From: Fratercula arctica
Taxonomy: Eukaryota > Chordata > Aves > Charadriiformes > Alcidae
Assembly: GCA_947846985.1 (NCBI GenBank)
Contig: CANTUZ010000006.1
Span: 44,747,707 to 44,811,706, forward strand
DNA length: 64,000 nucleotides
Direction of reading: 5' to 3'
This document shows, piece after piece, positions 59,022 to 64,000 of this stretch; position 1 is the stretch's first letter, and each line of letters starts with the position of its first letter. The notes under the pieces were generated by a model. That model did no database searches. It worked only from the letters and a program-made list of their open reading frames with translations, and had not been told where the DNA came from. Position numbers and translations under genes: made by a program.

Positions 59022-61079
59022 TCGATTAAAAAAAAAAGAAACATCTAATTAGTGGATGAAGGTGAAAGAAAAATCTTTATCCACATCAACATCTTCTGCA
59101 ATTGAAGAACTGTTTTCACTGCCTTTTCAAAGCCACTAAGGAGCCAAAACTTCTAAATCAGCAACCTACTGTTCTGATCTCTTCTGTTTCTCCAAGTGTA
59201 ACGTGAAAGTAATGTGATTCGGTCTCGGAAAAGGCACGAGCAGACCATGGAGCTATCATAATTTCATTGGGTTTTTAAATTGTTCTTTTATTTCTAGAAA
59301 AGCATGCAGCCTATGCCTTGACACAACCTGGAAAGGTTCTTCTGAACAAGATTCTGCTGGATTTCTTGCGAATACTATGACATAGATTTCAGTTTCACAT
59401 TTTCTGTATTCATTTCCTTGATCTGCTTTATCGTGTTGCAAGGAAATGCAATTACCTGCCAAAAGCATGCATCTGGGAACGTTTTCAGGTGATCCAGTGC
59501 TGTCTCCTTTCTATTTTTGTCTGCTAATGCCAGGCACTAAAAGCAAAGCTGGCTCTTTTCAAAAGCAGCGCCTACGTTCCCTATCCACATGCACTCAGCC
59601 GCAGTTTTAAGATCACGAAGGAAGGGATGGTATTATCACATCCCAGTTTTACTTGTCTCTTGCAATCTCTGTGTAAATTCCTTTGGCATTTCCACAGCTG
59701 GGCAAGCTCCACTCGCCTCAAACTGTGGTGAAGAACGACCTTGGCCAGCAAAACACCAAATGTGTGCTTGCAGACGTGGCTTGGAAGAAAGAATAACTTC
59801 CAAAATCTAGTGTCTCTTTTATACGGGAAGGCTTGAGACCAGCAAGGCCACTGAGCTATCGACATTAACGCGGTTGTGGATATAAACCTCTGTATTATTG
59901 GCAGGAACGAGACAGAGTGCTTTTGCTGAAATGACTTTTCACAACTTTTTCCCACCGCGGATGATTCCGCTAATATATTCTGTGCTACTTGTTGGCAAGA
60001 AGGAAAAAAAAATGTGAAGTGGGAAACTTAAAGAAAAAAAGATGTCAGGAAGGCATCGGGGCTTTCCTGACTTTTCCACACGATGCTGTCATACGTATTC
60101 AGAGAGACCATGATTTAGTCTTCTGAAAGGTAAGTTTATCAAAAGTCAAATCAGGCAGCTCTGTTTATAGACTGCAATTACTTCAGGACCCATAATTTGA
60201 ATGAAATTATGTGTTAATATCTGTCTATATGGCTAGACAGGGTATCAACACTGAGTGTTATTATGTGAAGATAATTACTGACACACACCTTTAGCTAGAT
60301 CTTAATATATTTACTAAAATTTCTTTTTACAGTCACTGTTGGTCTCCAGTCTCTGTAATTTTGTTCCTTATTCAGCTGGTGGACTATAACCTTAGAAAAG
60401 ATATTTGTAATAACATACCTGTCACATTGCTTTTTAAATATGCAATACACTTTTAAAACATCTTATTAATCCTAGTGCTCATCAGTAGAGATTTCTCCAT
60501 GACAGATGAGTTATTTCCCTCATCTGATATTACAGGAATAAGAGATGAGAAGGGGACCGAACTTTTTTTAGACAATTGTGTGGCACTCAGCAAACTACCA
60601 CATTTTCTTCATTCCATATAATCAGAAATGAAAGTGTACACAGTTTGCTAGCAGCTAAGTAGTGAAGGTTATAATAATGTCTTTGGAAGTTTGACTTGTA
60701 AAAAAAAAAAAAAAAAAAGGACTTTATGTCAGATAAACACCCTACCATGAGACAAATAAAGCCTTTTTTGCTGAATACCAGAGCTGAGGAAGCAAAATCA
60801 CACAATAAGCTTCCCACAGTCAATAAACAGTAAGTAACCTGTCAAACATAAGTAAAAGGGGGAAAAAATTAGATAATGTTGGCATCTACAAACATCTACT
60901 GGAGCGACAGGGCATAACAGCAAGAAAATTAATGCCAACACCTCTTACAGAAATTACCAGCCGCTTCAGTTCAGTTCTGCGCAGGTAAATGTCAACTGAG
61001 CCAAAGACAGCAAACGTCTTTGTAACTTGAATATTAAAATGACTTTGAAGGCAAATGCCTCAAACATAGAAAGAAAGGT
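59022..61079. other. No gene recognised
   Basis: A minus frame at 59581-59955 (124 codons) has no family resemblance. AAG/GTAAGTT near 60129 is a strong donor sequence, but no open exon precedes it. An A19 run lies at 60700-60718. Confidence 0.4.
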
Positions 61080-61300
61080 GCTAGACTTTAAAATGAATAT
61101 CAGTGAGGAAAGCATTAATGAGTAACAGCTGATGAGAGGCAATCTATAAGCCTAGGAGTTCTTTATGCTAATGTGCAGACTCCTGGGTGATATTACTCTC
61201 ATTTTAGGCAAATTGCTCGCTAAAGGCTGGATCCATCTCTGCTATAAATCGGTGGGACGCAGATGAGAGCAAGATGGAAATCCACAAGCACAGTGGAGTT
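61080..61300. promoter_or_regulatory. Candidate conserved non-coding block
   Basis: Unique sequence with TTTATGCTAATGTG (octamer/POU-like), GCATTAATGAG and CTATAAATCGG, without repeats or frames. It is proposed by composition only. Confidence 0.22.
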
Positions 61301-61769
61301 GGTTTGTGTTTACATTTCTGTAACCAAGCTGGCGATTTGGTTTCCAGCATTACCTAAAGCAAGATTTAATTTTCATTAAGTTCCATGTTGACCTAAACAA
61401 ATCCTCACCAGGAGTCTTTTCTGATTCATATTTTGTTAGGGCAGGCTAGGACCCACACAAAGCATTTTTCCTCATTTATCTACTCATTGTAAAGCTTGTA
61501 TTATGCTTTAAAAAAATTATTTCAGTGTTTTCATCTGTATTGTCAATCTTCTTCCCCCAAAAGTGGGGTTTTTTCCTGGAAAATGTAGGTGATGAATATT
61601 CACAAACCCTGATAAGAGCTGTGCCAAAGACGTGGTTCAAAACAATAAAGCTATAGCCAGAAAGCTGCATGGTGTGTGAACTGCTTGTGCACCATTTATA
61701 ATCCTCCCCTCCATATCTCAAACCTACCCAAACCTTTCTGTTTAATTGCTGTTTTTTTTTCTTTTCCAG
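61301..61769. other. No gene recognised
   Basis: Ordinary AT-rich sequence; it ends in the long pyrimidine tract described for the next segment. Confidence 0.4.
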
Positions 61770-61851
61770 ATTCTGTTCATATTGCTGGGTAAAACCAAAA
61801 GGCAACGGGTGGGACGACGCCTTCTGCGCTCACTCGGGTGTCTGCTTTTGG
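61770..61851 (+). other. Exon-like segment after a very strong acceptor
   Basis: The acceptor TGTTTTTTTTTCTTTTCCAG is among the best possible, and the donor GG/GTAAGAC is fair. Two frames are open across the 82 bp: one begins ILFILLGKTKRQ (entering phase 0, leaving phase 1), the other FCSYCWVKPKGNGW (Cys/Trp-rich). The sequence is more GC-rich than its flanks and contains several CpG. Neither reading is recognised. Confidence 0.22.
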
Positions 61852-63799
61852 GTAAGACTGGCTGGGTGTGAATATGGGGGAAAGTGGGTATTTTTTCCAC
61901 TGTCAGAAAAGGCTGGGGTTGAGCTTTCTCCACTTAAAGACTGATACATGTAGGACTTGAGCAGTAGAAATGCCATTAAATTTATACTAAACAAATAATA
62001 AGTACACGTTTAAGTCCCGCATCTACAGCGAGGTGAGTTAAGAGGACCAATTTTGTGTTAATCCCTGCAATACGGTGTCTTTAACTATTGTGGGGCAGCA
62101 TCATCTACACTATAATCAATGAAAACCATTGAAAATATGACCCAAATTAATATGCTGCTGGGGCTGCCACTTTCCACTTGTCTGTATGTGTGAGTTTATG
62201 TAACGGAATTCTCAGAATACCTTAAAGGAAAAAAATAGCAGGCAAGAAATAGATGTGTCTTCCTCTTTCATCTAAATTTAACTAGAAAAATAGTTGCAAT
62301 GAAATTACAGATGTGCGGAACTATCCATCGGAGATTCCAATCCATTATTAGCCTACTCACCCTCCTACTTATCTTCAAATGCACACACCACCAGCAGAAA
62401 GGATTTAGGTTACATTTTAGTAATCCAAATCTTGTAGGTAGTGGGTTTTAGTGAAACTGGAGCACTTGTTACTATAATTTACCTACAAAAAAACCCAGCA
62501 TTTAGTAAAGTAAGAGGTCTGACTTTAATGCACAAAAGCAAGGAGTTTTGTGGCGGTATCAGTAAGGTTGGAGTGTCAGTCTGGATTTTCAGCCTTAAAC
62601 CTGAATTTCCTTGGTTTTGTGGATTTGTCAAACATTTAAGAGTGCTTAAATGTAAACTTTCTTCTCGATGATATTCAAACCTCCGTAATACAGCCTTTTA
62701 AAGAAGAAAAAAAAAAAAATAGGAAGAATGAGTAAAATCGGTAACGTTGGTGTGGCTGTGGTAAGGAATAGGTCCTTGTCTTGTGGTTGTACGGCCGTAG
62801 TGAGAGTCAGACATCCCAGTTCCCTCCTACCCATCGAGTGAGGAGAAGCTGGGACCTCTTGGGAGGGTTTTTGCCTCTCTCTATGCCTCAGTTTCCTGAA
62901 CGGTCAACTGAAGTTCATATCTACAAGTCTCAGAAGACCTTCTAACTAGTTAGTCAGTACCTGATATGTGTAAAGTGGTTTAACACGCTTGGATGGAAAG
63001 TGTTACAGACCGTTTCAGATTGCCGGTGACCGGAGAGGACCCCGATGCAGAGTACGTGTCAGCAGAGTTTGCCCCTTCAGAATATACTCAATTAAAATTG
63101 GTCACAGACACAAGCTCTTGAGATTCTCATTCCTGCCAGCGTGTTATGGAAATGGTGGATCGCGCTTTTGCGAAATGAATATTGGATTGGAGGGAACACA
63201 TCTTGTTCTGCAAATTTTGCAAATATATTGCAAAATGTAGGTGTGCATGCTTTCTGATATTCTCGTGCCTCTTGTAACAGCTGTTGGGTTTTGGTCTTGG
63301 TTCATACATAACCAAAATATAAGTGCAAACATTGCCAGCTTTGGGGTTCTTTGAGTTTTTCATCTTTGGCATAGTTTTTAAAAAGGAAAATGTACAGGCC
63401 TCTTTGTCTGGCAGCAAAATTGCAATTTCACTGAAGCTACATGATAATATGGCCCAGTATGTCTGAATCTAATTCATCAAAACTAATAACTGTGATGGAA
63501 CATTTAATTGGAAAATTCATTAACAGAGATACAAAAACTATACCTATTTCTCTACTTAATCTGTGGCCTCTGTTTTCCAAGTAAACCAAATTATTCTCAG
63601 TGCAATTTCTTTTATTAATGGTGCTATATGGAAGGAGGAAGCATCACTATGTGCAACACAAATATGTTAGGAAATGTTTTAAAGTCACAGTGTGTTGTGT
63701 GTGCAAATGCTCAGGCCTGTTCATAATTCTGTAAAATTCAACAAATACTGGGTGACAGCATGCTTTTACATATATGGCTCTGAGCGAGTGCAGAGTCCC
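61852..63799. other. No gene recognised
   Basis: Short frames on both strands only (up to 96 codons at 63127-63417 minus). An A-tract lies near 62708. Confidence 0.4.
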
Positions 63800-64000
63800 C
63801 ATTTGTATGTGTCCTCTTGACAGTGTGCTGTGAGCTGCTCAGGCGCTGATTAACAGGGGTTACTGTCAGGGCCTCCCAATTAATAAAAATAAAAATCAAA
63901 ATTCAGCGGTCCAGCTGTCAAACATGGAGCTGCATTTCTGATGGCATATTCATTAGTTAAAGCACTCTCAGTTACTACTTTCTATGTTATATCACGCTCG
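63800..64000. promoter_or_regulatory. Candidate conserved non-coding block at window edge
   Basis: Contains GCGCTGATTAACAGG, CCCAATTAATAAAAATAAAA, CAGCTGTCAAAC (TGTCA, a MEIS/PBX-like core) and ATTCATTAGTTAAAG, close together in unique sequence. It runs to the edge, so its extent is unknown. Assigned by composition only. Confidence 0.25.

Overview
The window looks like a piece of a bird genome, AT-rich and gene-poor. The main reason is its repeats. There are four clear 3'-end fragments of CR1, the main LINE family of birds and other reptiles. Each ends in the CR1 terminal motif (variants of ATTCTATGA), and their sequence resembles avian CR1 subfamilies as I know them. I see no mammalian Alu, B1 or L1, no tRNA or rRNA, no CRISPR array and no bacterial-style coding. 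The window is probably a large intron or a gene desert.

No protein-coding gene can be confirmed by eye. The long open frames are scattered, overlap one another on both strands and resemble no family I recognise. The longest two are 171 and 170 codons, both on the minus strand. One has chance-level length and the other overlaps antisense CR1.

Layout. 0-10.8 kb: AT-rich DNA with two possible conserved non-coding blocks and one CpG-rich patch. 10.85-11.02 kb: a T/G-rich tract followed by a striking short fold-back hairpin. 14.2 kb: an 18-bp perfect palindrome beside an AT/homeodomain-motif-rich block. 17.13-17.25 kb: a larger imperfect inverted repeat meeting at T15/A15. 18.2-22.8 kb: a second 18-bp palindrome, a compact CpG-rich patch, two exon-like segments and one clear and one doubtful CR1 fragment. 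22.8-41.6 kb: mostly unannotatable, with one CR1, a 20-bp tandem duplication and two exon-like segments. 41.7-42.1 kb: the longest CR1. 42.1-55.8 kb: a G17 run, a G-quadruplex motif, two exon-like segments, two CpG patches and another CR1. 55.8-64 kb: two exon-like segments and two candidate conserved blocks.

The exon-like segments (19.3, 21.9, 26.6, 39.7, 46.1, 51.9, 58.8 and 61.8 kb, all + strand) have good consensus splice signals and mostly an open frame. Several have compatible phases, so a spliced transcript, coding or lncRNA, is possible. About 16 copies of any given hexamer such as GTAAGT are expected by chance per strand in 64 kb, so each is held at low confidence. I found no convincing new system. 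The best-supported unusual structure is the hairpin at 10962-11018.
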